16,732 nucleotides of DNA. It comes from JBFWQM01 sp050249455. GTDB taxonomy: Bacteria > Pseudomonadota > Alphaproteobacteria > MPNO01 > VGEU01. Positions within the stretch are counted from its first letter, which is position 1; every line of letters begins with the position of its first letter. The stretch lies in NCBI GenBank assembly GCA_050249455.1, contig JBFWQM010000106.1, positions 1 to 16,732 on the forward strand, given 5' to 3'. The notes beneath the pieces are model-generated. The model had not been told where the DNA came from. It saw only the letters and a list, made by a program, of their open reading frames with translations, and did not search any database. The position numbers and the translations under genes are program-made. Shown in pieces: positions 7,106 to 14,897 of the stretch.

Positions 7106-8272
7106 ATGAAGCGCAGCACGAACCGCATCCTGACCACCCATGTCGGCAGCCTGATCCGGCCCGCCGACCTCCAGGCCCACCTGCGCGCCAAGCAGTCGGG
7201 ACAGGGGTTCGACAAGGCGGCCTACGACCGCTGCCTCAGGGATTCGGTCGCCGACGTGGTGCGCGAGCAGGCGGCGCACGGGGTGGACGTCGTCAGCGAC
7301 GGCGAGTTCGGCAAGTCGATCAGCTGGGCGCAGTATTTGCTGGAGCGGCTGTCGGGCTACGAGCGCCGGCCGATCAAGCCGGGCAACAACCCGTGGGCGC
7401 GCGGCGCCGACCGCGAGCGGTTCGCCGAGTTCTACGCCGAGCTCGACGCCCGCGAGGCGCCGGCCACCAGCATGGAATCGGTGGTGGTGGGCCCGGTCGC
7501 CTATACCGGTCAGTCCGAGCTCGCCCGCGACATCGAGAACTTCAAGGCCGCGCTGCAGGGCGTGAAGGTGGAGGACGCCTTCATGCCGGTCGCCGCCCCG
7601 GCCTCCGTCATCCCCGACCGGCGCAACGAGTACTACAAGTCCGACGAGGACCTGCTGCAGGCGATCGCCGAGGCGATGCGCGTCGAATACAAGATGATCA
7701 CCGACGCCGGCCTGCTGGTGCAGGTCGACGACGCCCGCGCCGCCGTGACGTTCGACCGGATGGTGCCGCCCGGCACGATGGCCGACTACCGCAAATGGGT
7801 AGCGATGCACATGGAGGCGCTCAACCACGCGCTGCAGGGCATCCCGGAGGAAAAGGTCCGCTACCACGTGTGCTGGGGCAGCTGGCCGGGGCCGCACACC
7901 ACCGACGTGCCGCTGAAGGACATCGCCGACCTGATCCTGGGCGTGAAGGCGGGCGCCTACGTGATCGAGGGCGCCAACCCGCGCCACGAGCACGAATGGG
8001 CGGTGTGGCAGGACGTCAAGCTGCCGCCGGGCAAGGTACTGATCCCCGGCGTCATCAGCCATGCCACCAACGTCGTCGAGCACCCCGAGCTGGTTGCGCA
8101 GCGCCTCGTCCGGCTCGCCAAGCTGGTCGGGCGCGAGAACGTCATCGCCGGCACCGACTGCGGCTTCGCCCAGAGCCCGTTCTACCGCCGCGTCCACCCC
8201 TCGATCATGTGGGCCAAGCTGGAGGCCCAGGCCGAAGGGGCGAAGCTCGCGACCAAGGCGCTGTGGGGGTAG
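7106..8272 (+). CDS. MetE C-terminal-domain-like zinc methyltransferase (methionine synthase II family)
   Basis: The 388-residue product is a single TIM-barrel like the C-terminal half of cobalamin-independent methionine synthase. Zinc ligands are in place: H254 and C256 in YHVCWGSWPGPH, E288 in YVIEGANPR and C352 in IAGTDCGF. The N terminus TTHVGSLIRP and the DGEFGKSISW segment are also typical. MetE itself is about twice as long, and this short branch includes methyltransferases and epoxyalkane:CoM transferase relatives, so the methyl donor and thiol acceptor are unknown. The ATG at 7106 is preceded by AGGGAGA (7094-7100); the frame is open further upstream to 6689, but that part is low-complexity and unconserved. 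A REP-like element separates it from the LLM gene. Confidence 0.87.
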   Translation: MKRSTNRILTTHVGSLIRPADLQAHLRAKQSGQGFDKAAYDRCLRDSVADVVREQAAHGVDVVSDGEFGKSISWAQYLLERLSGYERRPIKPGNNPWARGADRERFAEFYAELDAREAPATSMESVVVGPVAYTGQSELARDIENFKAALQGVKVEDAFMPVAAPASVIPDRRNEYYKSDEDLLQAIAEAMRVEYKMITDAGLLVQVDDARAAVTFDRMVPPGTMADYRKWVAMHMEALNHALQGIPEEKVRYHVCWGSWPGPHTTDVPLKDIADLILGVKAGAYVIEGANPRHEHEWAVWQDVKLPPGKVLIPGVISHATNVVEHPELVAQRLVRLAKLVGRENVIAGTDCGFAQSPFYRRVHPSIMWAKLEAQAEGAKLATKALWG

Positions 8273-8298
8273 GCTACCCCGGCATCCGTGCGGCGGCG

Positions 8299-8388
8299 TC
8301 ACCTCCTCCCAACCCTCCCCCGTCGAGGGGGAGGGCTGCTTCTCCCCCTCCCCTCGCGGGAGGGGGGTGGGGGAGGGGGCCTCTCCGT
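8299..8388. repeat. Palindromic REP-like element, copy 2
   Basis: The right half (8344-8388) matches the right arm of the 1536-1628 element at all but a handful of positions. The left half (8299-8335) is a more diverged inverted copy with an 8-base centre (8336-8343). Two inner hairpins are visible: CCCTCCCCC/GGGGGAGGG on the left and CCCCCTCCC/GGGAGGGGG on the right. It fills most of the 148-bp gap between the MetE-like and LLM genes, and its presence here shows that the element is a dispersed family in this genome. Confidence 0.87.
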
Positions 8389-8420
8389 GCGCAAGTCCCA
8401 AGTCGCACCAGGGTGACGCC

Positions 8421-9407
8421 ATGACCGTCCGCATCGGGGTAAGCTTCGACGGGTTCGAGCCGTTCGGCGAGGCGCTGGAGACGGCAAAGGCCGCGGCGGC
8501 CGCCGGGGCGAAGAGCCTGTGGATGGCGCAGCACCTCGGCTACCGCGACGCGATGGTCTCCTGCATGGCGTTCCTGATGGCAACGGGCGATGCGGTGGTG
8601 GTGCCGACCGCGGTCAGCCCCTACGTCACCCATCCGACGCCGCTCGCCATGATGCTGGCGACGATGGCGGAGGCGGCGCCCGGCCGGGTCGCGGTGGCGC
8701 TCGGCACCGGCAACCCGCTGTTCCTCAAGGAATCGGGCGCCCAGGTGGTCAAGCCGCTGAAGGCGATGCGCGAGTTCATCGCCTGCCTGAACAGCCTGTG
8801 GTCGGGCCAGCCGGCGCATGTCGCGGGCGAGCTTTTCCGGCTCGACGGCGCGCGCATGGCGTTCGCGCCGCCGGCGCCGGTGCCGGTCTACGTCGCGGCG
8901 ATGCGCGAGCAGATGATGCGCCTCGGCGGGCGCAGCGCCGACGGGGTCGTGCTGTCGGCAGGGGTGTCGGCCGGGTTCTCCGCGGTCTCGCTCGGCTGGG
9001 CGCGCGACGGCGCGGCGGCGGCGGGACGCGATCCGGCCAAGGTGCGCGCGGCGGCCTATCTCTACACCGCGATCTCGGAGGATGGGCGCAAAGCGGTCGA
9101 CCTGCTGCGCGGCAAGCTCGCCTTCCTGTTCCGCAACCAGCACCTCGCCGAAAACATCGCCCATTCCGGCCTGCCGATCGACCAGCCGGCGATCATCGAG
9201 GCGGTGGCCCGTCGCGACGCGGCCGCCGCGTCGGCGCTGGTGCCCGGGGAGGCCGTGGAAGCGTTCGCCGTCGGCGGCACGCCGCGCCAGGCCCGCGACC
9301 GGCTGGAGGCCTATATCGCCGCGGGGGTCGAGGAGCCGGTGCTCGTCGTCCTCGGCGACGCGGAAAGCCGCCGGCTGGCGCTCGAACTGGTGCGCGACTT
9401 CGCCTGA
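8421..9407 (+). CDS. Luciferase-like (LLM) flavin/F420-dependent oxidoreductase
   Basis: The 328-residue product has the length and TIM-barrel pattern of the bacterial luciferase-like superfamily, close to methylene-tetrahydromethanopterin reductase-like members. Visible family features are the N-terminal strand VRIGVSFDG, SLWMAQHLGYRD, TPLAMMLATMAEAAPGRV (73-90), the cofactor-loop ALGTGNP (93-99) and PVPVYVAAM...LGGRSADGVVL. The superfamily uses either FMN or F420. Lying 3 kb from an F420 operon makes F420 plausible, but this is inference. The start ATG is preceded by a weak AGGGTGA. A small GC hairpin (9410-9432) follows the stop codon. The substrate is unknown. Confidence 0.85.
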   Translation: MTVRIGVSFDGFEPFGEALETAKAAAAAGAKSLWMAQHLGYRDAMVSCMAFLMATGDAVVVPTAVSPYVTHPTPLAMMLATMAEAAPGRVAVALGTGNPLFLKESGAQVVKPLKAMREFIACLNSLWSGQPAHVAGELFRLDGARMAFAPPAPVPVYVAAMREQMMRLGGRSADGVVLSAGVSAGFSAVSLGWARDGAAAAGRDPAKVRAAAYLYTAISEDGRKAVDLLRGKLAFLFRNQHLAENIAHSGLPIDQPAIIEAVARRDAAAASALVPGEAVEAFAVGGTPRQARDRLEAYIAAGVEEPVLVVLGDAESRRLALELVRDFA

Positions 9408-9409
9408 CG

Positions 9410-9432
9410 GACGCCCCGCAAGGGGCAGCGTC
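9410..9432 (+). terminator. Weak hairpin after the LLM gene
   Basis: Starting three bases after the TGA, GACG-CCCC and GGGG-CAG-CGTC can pair around a GCAA loop with a three-base bulge. No U-tract follows, so intrinsic termination is doubtful. It may instead protect the transcript 3' end. Confidence 0.25.
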
Positions 9433-9548
9433 ATGCGCTGGCAGTATATCGGACCGCGAAGCTTTGCGCTGTTGCATTGCAGCAAGGGGCGTATGGTCCG
9501 CCGCCGTTTGCCGGACCCGTCGTGCCGGCGCTGGGGCTGAGGACAACA

Positions 9549-11480
9549 ATGTCCACTGACAAGACGCCGGCCGCCGCCGGGCATCCGCCCGCAGCCGGCG
9601 ACGCGCCGACGGGCATGACCGCGCCGGCGGGACGCCGGTTCTGGATCCTCACCTTGGGCTGCATCGGCGTCGTCTACGGCGACATCGGCACCAGCCCGCT
9701 CTACGCGATGCGCGAGGCCCTGGCGCACGCGGCCGACGACGGCGTGACCCGGGAGGAGGTGCTCGGGGTGGCCTCGCTGCTGCTGTGGGCGCTGATCCTG
9801 ATTGTCACGGTCAAGTACGTGCTGTTCATAATGCGCGCCGACAACCGCGGCGAGGGCGGGACGCTGTCGCTGATGGCGCTGGCGCAGACCGGCATGGGGC
9901 GGCGCGGTGCCGGGGTGTTCGTCCTCGGCATCGCCGGCGCAGCGCTGTTCTACGGCGACGCGCTGATCACGCCGGCGATCTCGGTGCTGTCGGCGGTAGA
10001 GGGCCTCAAGATCGTCACGCCGGTGTTCGACCCCTATGTCCTGCCGATCGCGCTCGCCATCCTCGTCGTGCTATTCGCGGTGCAGCGCCGCGGGACGGAG
10101 GCGGTGGCGGCGTGGTTCGGGCCGATCACCGTCGTCTGGTTCGTGGCGATGTCGGCGACCGGCATCCTCCACCTCGGCGACGACCCGGAGATCCTGGCCG
10201 CCTTCAACCCGCTGCATGCGCTGCGCTTCGTCGGCGACCATGGCCTGATCGGCTTCATCGTGCTCGGCTCGGTGTTCCTCGCCGTCACCGGGGTCGAGGC
10301 GCTCTATGCCGACATGGGCCATTTCGGGCGCGGGCCGATCCGCTTCGCCTGGCTGTGGTTCGTGTTTCCCGCGCTGGCGCTGAACTACCTGGGGCAGGGC
10401 GCCTTCGTGCTGGCGAACCCGGAAGGCATGGCCAACCCATTCTTCCTGATGTGCCCGGACTGGGCGCTGATCCCGATGGTCGTGCTGGCCACCATGGCGA
10501 CGGTGATCGCCAGCCAGGCGGTGATCAGCGGCGCTTTCTCGCTGACCCGCCAGGCGATCCAGCTCGGCCTGCTGCCGCGGTTCGAGATCCGCCACACCTC
10601 GGAGACCGAGGCGGGGCAGATCTACATGCCGCGGGTCAACTTCCTGCTGCTCGGCGGCGTCCTGCTGCTGGCGGTGCTGTTCAAGAGCTCCTCGGCGCTG
10701 GCCTCCGCCTACGGCATCGCGGTGACCGGCACGATGGTGGTCACCACCTGCCTCGCCTTCGTGGTGGCGTGGAAGTGCTGGCACTGGCCGCTGTGGCTGG
10801 CGGCGCTGGTGTGCGGCGCCTTCCTGGCGATCGACATCGCGTTCCTGCTCGCCAACCTGCTCAAGTTCCTCGACGGCGGCTACGTGCCGCTGCTGCTGGC
10901 CGGCTTCCTGATGGTGGCGATGTGGACGTGGACGCGCGGCACCCGCATCCTGTTCGAGAAGACGCACCGCGCCAGCGTCGCGCTCGCCGACCTCGGCGCG
11001 CTGCTCGCGCGCAATCCGCCGCACCGGACGCCGGGCACGGCAGTATTCCTCACCAGCGACCCCGACATGGCGCCGATGGCGCTGATGCACAACCTCAAGC
11101 ACAACAAGGTGCTGCACGAGGCCAACGTCATCCTCACCGTGCGCACCGACACGGCGCCGCGGATCGACCCGGAGCAGCGCATCAGGATCGAGGCGGTCGA
11201 TGCCGACTTCACCCGCATCGCGCTGACGTTCGGCTACATGGAGACGCCGCACGTGCCGGCGGCGCTGGCGCAGTGCCGCAAGCTCGGGCTCCGGTTCGAC
11301 ATCATGTCGACGTCGTTCTTCCTGGGCAAACGCTCGATCAAGCCCGCGGCAGACGTCGGCATGCCGCTGTGGCAGGACCTGCTGTTCGTCTCGATGGTGC
11401 GCGGCGCGGCAAACGCGACCGACTTCTACCACATCCCGTCGGGCCGGGTGGTCGAGATGGGGCAGCAGATCACAGTGTGA
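9549..11480 (+). CDS. kup: Kup-family low-affinity potassium transporter
   Basis: Kup proteins take up K+ with protons across the inner membrane. The 643-residue product carries the family signature GVVYGDIGTSPLYA (40-53) at the start of the first membrane helix, further hallmarks YGDALITPAISVLSAVEGLK, VTGVEALYADMGHFG and LNYLGQGA, about 12 hydrophobic segments up to around residue 465, and a soluble C-terminal domain ending in a Kup-typical FYHIPSGRVVEMGQQITV tail. The length fits the family. A 28-residue Pro/Ala-rich cytoplasmic N terminus precedes the first helix. I chose ATG 9549 because GAGGA lies just upstream; an in-frame ATG at 9477 would add 24 unconserved residues. It converges with the M24 gene, with 18 bp between their stop codons. 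Confidence 0.95.
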   Translation: MSTDKTPAAAGHPPAAGDAPTGMTAPAGRRFWILTLGCIGVVYGDIGTSPLYAMREALAHAADDGVTREEVLGVASLLLWALILIVTVKYVLFIMRADNRGEGGTLSLMALAQTGMGRRGAGVFVLGIAGAALFYGDALITPAISVLSAVEGLKIVTPVFDPYVLPIALAILVVLFAVQRRGTEAVAAWFGPITVVWFVAMSATGILHLGDDPEILAAFNPLHALRFVGDHGLIGFIVLGSVFLAVTGVEALYADMGHFGRGPIRFAWLWFVFPALALNYLGQGAFVLANPEGMANPFFLMCPDWALIPMVVLATMATVIASQAVISGAFSLTRQAIQLGLLPRFEIRHTSETEAGQIYMPRVNFLLLGGVLLLAVLFKSSSALASAYGIAVTGTMVVTTCLAFVVAWKCWHWPLWLAALVCGAFLAIDIAFLLANLLKFLDGGYVPLLLAGFLMVAMWTWTRGTRILFEKTHRASVALADLGALLARNPPHRTPGTAVFLTSDPDMAPMALMHNLKHNKVLHEANVILTVRTDTAPRIDPEQRIRIEAVDADFTRIALTFGYMETPHVPAALAQCRKLGLRFDIMSTSFFLGKRSIKPAADVGMPLWQDLLFVSMVRGAANATDFYHIPSGRVVEMGQQITV

Positions 11481-11498
11481 GCGCCGCTGCTGGATGCC

Positions 11499-12614
11499 TC
11501 ACCCGATCACGAACAGCCTGTCGGTGTCCGTCACGTCCGACAGCAGCTCCGACCCGGTCGGCGTGACCCGCACCATGTCCTTGAGCTGCATGCCGAAGCC
11601 GAGCCCGGTGCGGTAGACCAGGGGCTCGATGCCGAGCACCATCTCGGCTTCCAGCGGCGTGTCGGAGTACTTGCCGAGATAGGGCTCCTCGTGCAAATGC
11701 AGCCCGATGCCGTGGCCGACGAAGGAGATCGGCGGCAGGCCGAGCTCGCCGAACTTCTTCAGGAACGCCTCGTAGACCGCGCGGCTCGACGCGCCCGGCT
11801 TGATCATGTCGAGGACGAGGTACTTGCAGGCGACCAGGTTGGCGTAGATGCGCTCGGCCTCCGGCGGCGCCTTTCCGACCACGGCGGTGCGGCACACGCC
11901 GGCGTGGTAGCCGCCGATCAGCGAGAAGATCTCGACCCGGCACACGTCGCCCGCCTGCAGCACGCGCTCGCTGGGACCGACATTGGGCAGCTGGCTGCGC
12001 TCGCCGGTGGCGACGATCATCAGCTTGAACTGCTCGGTACCCTGCTCGTAGACGCTGCGGGTCAGCGCCGCCGCCATGTCCATCTCGGTCGAGCCCGCCT
12101 TCACCGCGCGGAAGCAGTCGCCGATCGCCTTGTCGGCGATCCGCGACAGCCGGCGCAGCAGGTCGATCTCGGCCGGGGTCTTGAGCTGGCGCATCCGGTC
12201 GAACAGCCTCTGCGCCGGCACGATCGCCGCGCGCGGCAGCCGCGCCGCCAGCGCCGTGTAGTCGCCGGCCGGCAGGTAGTCGAACTCGATGCCGATCTTG
12301 GCGCCGGCCAGGCCCATGTCTTTGAGCAGCGCGGCGAGGGCCTCCATCGGGCTGTCGGTGAACTCGCCCCAGATGCGGATGTCGAGGCCGGGCAGGCGCT
12401 GGCGGACCGTCGTCTCCTCCATGTCCACCGCGACCATCGCGGTGCGGCCGTCGGCGGTCACCACCGTCATCGCGTGGCGCCAGCGCATCAGCGGCTGCGA
12501 CGGCACCACGAAGCCGGTCGCGTAGGCGACGTTCTCCGGCGAGATCGCGACCAGGGCATCGAGCCCGGCATCCTTCATCGCCGCGCGCTGCTTGGCGATC
12601 ACGTCCTGACGCAT
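11499..12614 (-). CDS. M24 'pita-bread' family hydrolase lacking the metal site (creatinase/ectoine-hydrolase-like)
   Basis: The 371-residue product has the two-domain layout of Xaa-Pro dipeptidase and creatinase: an N-terminal creatinase domain (1-135) and a C-terminal pita-bread domain with GHGIGLHLHEEP (300-311). M24 metallopeptidases bind two metals with Asp, Asp, His, Glu, Glu. Aligning motifs by eye, these positions are E228, G239, H301, E330 and K345, so three of five are changed, and the usual PH substrate His is N211 (LPNVGP). Creatinase and ectoine hydrolase are metal-free members that cut C-N bonds, so such an activity is more likely than peptidase. Automatic annotation would probably call it aminopeptidase P. 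It starts 14 bases after the enolase-superfamily gene, with AGGAC just upstream, so the two are co-transcribed. Confidence 0.85.
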   Translation of the reverse strand: MRQDVIAKQRAAMKDAGLDALVAISPENVAYATGFVVPSQPLMRWRHAMTVVTADGRTAMVAVDMEETTVRQRLPGLDIRIWGEFTDSPMEALAALLKDMGLAGAKIGIEFDYLPAGDYTALAARLPRAAIVPAQRLFDRMRQLKTPAEIDLLRRLSRIADKAIGDCFRAVKAGSTEMDMAAALTRSVYEQGTEQFKLMIVATGERSQLPNVGPSERVLQAGDVCRVEIFSLIGGYHAGVCRTAVVGKAPPEAERIYANLVACKYLVLDMIKPGASSRAVYEAFLKKFGELGLPPISFVGHGIGLHLHEEPYLGKYSDTPLEAEMVLGIEPLVYRTGLGFGMQLKDMVRVTPTGSELLSDVTDTDRLFVIG

Positions 12615-12628
12615 TGTCCTGCTTCCCC

Positions 12629-13789
12629 TCAGTCCTGCACGCGGTAGCGCGCGATCTTGGCCTCGTCTACCTCGATGCCCATGCCCGGCGCGGTCGGCAC
12701 CGCGACGGTGCCGTCCCGGTAGTCGAACGGCGCGCGGATCAGGTCGTCCTTGTAGTAGATACCGCCGACCTGCCCCGACTGGAACTCCGCCGGGGTCGAC
12801 ACCGGCACGACGCAGGACAGGGTCACCGCCGGCGCCGCGGCGGCGAGGTGCAGGTTGGCCAGGTTGCCGACGCCGGTCTCGACCGAGCCGTTGACGTTGC
12901 AGCGCAGCCGTGCTGCCTGCGCCACCGCCGCGACCTCCATCGCGCAATAGAGGCCGCCCGGCTTGGTGGTGTAGATCGAGACGATGTCGATGTGGCGGCG
13001 CTCGGCGATCTCCAGCACGTCGCGCGCCGACCAAGCGCTCTCGTCGCACATCACCGGCGTGTCGATGGCGCGCGCCACCTCCGCCACCCGGTCGATGCCC
13101 TCGACCGGCTGCTCGGCGTATTTCAGCCGGCACGGCTCCATCGCCTTCAGGGTGCGGATCGCCTCATGCGGGGTTGCGTAGCCGCAGTTGGCGTCGACGC
13201 AGAGGTCGACCTCGGGGCCAACCGCCTCGCGCACCTTGTGCACGATCTCGACGTCGCGCGCCGGCTCGACGCCGACCTTGATCTTGATCGTCCGGATGCC
13301 TTCCTTGGCCACCAGCCGGCATTCCGCCACCGCCTCGTCGATGGCCAGGAGGCCTATCGAGTGGGTGACGGGAATGCGGTCGCGCACCCGGCCGCCCAGC
13401 AGCACGTGCACCGGCACGCCGAGCGTCCGGCCGGCGAGGTCATAGGCGGCCATGTCGACCGCCGACTTGGCGTAGGGCCAGCCCTTGATGACGGCGTCCA
13501 TGCGACGGTGGATGTCGGCCATGTTGGCCGCCTCGGCGCCAGCGACCGCGGGCGCCAAATAGCGCTCGATCACCAGCCGCGTCGTCGCCGGGCTCTCGCC
13601 GAAATAGCGGCCGAAATCGCCGCCCCAGTCTTTCAGCGCCGGCGCCTCGCCCCAGCCGACCATCCCGTTTTCGCCGGTCATGCGCACCAGCACGTAGCTG
13701 CCGATCGGCTCGGTCAGGCCGGTCCATTTGTGCTCGCGCCGGGTCGGCAGCGCGATGTGGACGACCTCGATCTCCTTGATGCGCGTCAT
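12629..13789 (-). CDS. Enolase-superfamily enzyme, muconate-lactonizing (MLE) subgroup
   Basis: Members abstract a proton alpha to a carboxylate with Mg2+ help and racemise, cycloisomerise or dehydrate their substrates. The 386-residue product shows the N-terminal capping domain and a modified TIM barrel with the MLE-subgroup residues: K169 and K171 (IKIKVG), metal ligands D199 (DANCGY), E226 (AEQP) and D249 (CDES), and K276 (TTKPGG). This is the KxK plus Lys set, not the His/Asp dyad of mandelate racemase. The subgroup includes muconate cycloisomerase, N-succinylamino-acid racemase/OSBS, dipeptide epimerases and proline-betaine or hydroxyproline enzymes, so the substrate is open. It leads a two-gene operon with the M24 protein and diverges from the nitrile hydratase-like gene across 77 bp. 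Confidence 0.88.
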   Translation of the reverse strand: MTRIKEIEVVHIALPTRREHKWTGLTEPIGSYVLVRMTGENGMVGWGEAPALKDWGGDFGRYFGESPATTRLVIERYLAPAVAGAEAANMADIHRRMDAVIKGWPYAKSAVDMAAYDLAGRTLGVPVHVLLGGRVRDRIPVTHSIGLLAIDEAVAECRLVAKEGIRTIKIKVGVEPARDVEIVHKVREAVGPEVDLCVDANCGYATPHEAIRTLKAMEPCRLKYAEQPVEGIDRVAEVARAIDTPVMCDESAWSARDVLEIAERRHIDIVSIYTTKPGGLYCAMEVAAVAQAARLRCNVNGSVETGVGNLANLHLAAAAPAVTLSCVVPVSTPAEFQSGQVGGIYYKDDLIRAPFDYRDGTVAVPTAPGMGIEVDEAKIARYRVQD

Positions 13790-13866
13790 GGGGCCCGTTC
13801 GCCGGTGAAGCCGTTTCCTTAGCACATCGTGTTGCGCCGGTCGCCCGGCTCCGACACACTGCCGCA

Positions 13867-14181
13867 ATGACGGAAGGGGCCAAGCGCGGCTACCACGACA
13901 TCGGCGGAATGGCGGGCGGCCCGGTCGACCGCGTGGCGAAGGCCGCGCCGCGCTGGTCGCAGCTGATCGACGTGATCCGCGAGCGGTCGCGCGCCGTCAG
14001 CCTGCACGAGCAGCGGCGCAAGATCGAGGAGATGGGGCCCGCGCTCTACGACTCGCTCGGCTACTATGAAATCCGGGCGCTTGCGGTGAAGCGGCTGCTG
14101 ATCGAGAAAGGCGTGCTCGGCGAGGCCGAGCTGGATGCGCGGATGGAGCGCATCCGCGCCCAACAGCGACAGGGAGAGTGA
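13867..14181 (+). CDS. Stand-alone nitrile hydratase beta-subunit N-terminal domain protein
   Basis: The 104-residue product matches the N-terminal helical domain of nitrile hydratase beta subunits: the start YHDIGGMAGGPV resembles the beta-subunit HDTGGxxGxGPV, and YYEIRALAVKRLLIEKGVLGEAEL resembles its conserved WxxxIExLLVEKGVLTxxEL segment. The C-terminal SH3-like half is missing, and no alpha subunit (Cys cluster for Fe/Co) is in the window. Split beta subunits occur in three-subunit nitrile hydratases and thiocyanate hydrolase, so it may partner an unlinked alpha subunit or be an independent adaptor. No clear Shine-Dalgarno precedes the ATG; the transcript could be leaderless. An AGGGAGAG site at its 3' end serves the next gene, which starts three bases after this stop, so the two form an operon. 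Confidence 0.78.
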   Translation: MTEGAKRGYHDIGGMAGGPVDRVAKAAPRWSQLIDVIRERSRAVSLHEQRRKIEEMGPALYDSLGYYEIRALAVKRLLIEKGVLGEAELDARMERIRAQQRQGE

Positions 14182-14183
14182 GC

Positions 14184-14882
14184 ATGGCGCGCGACTTCGA
14201 GGACCACTGCTGGCAGGACCTCGTGACGCCGGAGATCCTCGAGACCTACCGGGCCTATCACCGGCCGGTGAAGGTCGGCGACCGGCCGGCGCTGCTCGCC
14301 ATCGACCTCTACAACCTCGCCTATCGCGGCGGTGCGAAGCCGCCGTACGCGCTGCAGAAGGACCATCCGTCGAGCTGCGGCGTGTACGCCCACGACGCGA
14401 TCGCGCCGACCCAGCGGCTGTTCGCCGCCGCGCGCGCCGCCGGCCTGCCGGTGCTCTACACCACCAGCCCGCCGCGCAGCGGCGCGATCGTCGCGACCAA
14501 CCGTCAGGTCGGCGTCGGGCAGGGCGACGACACAGACATCTACCCGGCGTTCAAGCCCGAGGCCGACGACATCGTGGTGGTGAAGGAGCGGGCGAGCGCA
14601 TTCTTCGGCACGCCGCTGGTCGCGCACCTGAACCGGCTCGGCATCTCCAGCCTGATCGTGTGCGGCGAGAGCACGTCGGGCTGCGTGCGCGCCTCGACGG
14701 TGGACGCCTATTCGCACGGCTACCACGTGACGGTGGTGGAGGAGTGCGTCTACGACCGCAGCCCGCTGTCGCACAAGGTCAACCTGTTCGACATGCACCA
14801 CAAATACGCCGACGTCATGGGCGTGGACGAGGTGGTCGCCCACCTCGAGTCCGTGCGCGGGCGCAACGCGACGGCGGCCTAA
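14184..14882 (+). CDS. Isochorismatase-family cysteine amidohydrolase
   Basis: The 232-residue product has the Asp-Lys-Cys triad of the cysteine-hydrolase branch: D41 (LLAIDLYN), K134 (VVVKERASAFFGT) and C167 (GESTSGCVRAS), with a Rossmann-like alpha/beta core. Close branches include N-carbamoylsarcosine amidohydrolase, maleamate amidase, nicotinamidase and ureidoacrylate hydrolase, which remove ammonia or carbamate from amides; the presence of Cys rules out the isochorismate-hydrolysing type. An N-terminal extension of about 35 residues precedes the core, similar in size to that of N-carbamoylsarcosine amidases. ATG 14184 is preferred over the in-frame GTG 14178, because the strong AGGGAGAG (14171-14178) would overlap the latter. 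It is co-transcribed with the nitrile hydratase-like gene. The substrate is unknown. Confidence 0.87.
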   Translation: MARDFEDHCWQDLVTPEILETYRAYHRPVKVGDRPALLAIDLYNLAYRGGAKPPYALQKDHPSSCGVYAHDAIAPTQRLFAAARAAGLPVLYTTSPPRSGAIVATNRQVGVGQGDDTDIYPAFKPEADDIVVVKERASAFFGTPLVAHLNRLGISSLIVCGESTSGCVRASTVDAYSHGYHVTVVEECVYDRSPLSHKVNLFDMHHKYADVMGVDEVVAHLESVRGRNATAA

Positions 14883-14897
14883 TTTTTTCTGGCGGTC

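Noticed and set aside
6612..7109. Possible small gene in the gap before the MetE-like gene
   Set aside because: After about 40 plausible residues the translation turns Arg/Cys/Pro-rich, with no ribosome site and no family resemblance; kept as gene-poor region.
9408..9548. Promoter, TGC-rich PhaR-like site or riboswitch upstream of kup
   Set aside because: The TTGCATTGCAGCAA stretch (9474-9487) and a TATGGT hexamer are suggestive but have no properly spaced partner; too weak to call.
10071..11432. Long minus-strand frame opposite kup
   Set aside because: His/Arg/Gln-rich translation with no membrane or domain pattern; a shadow of kup.
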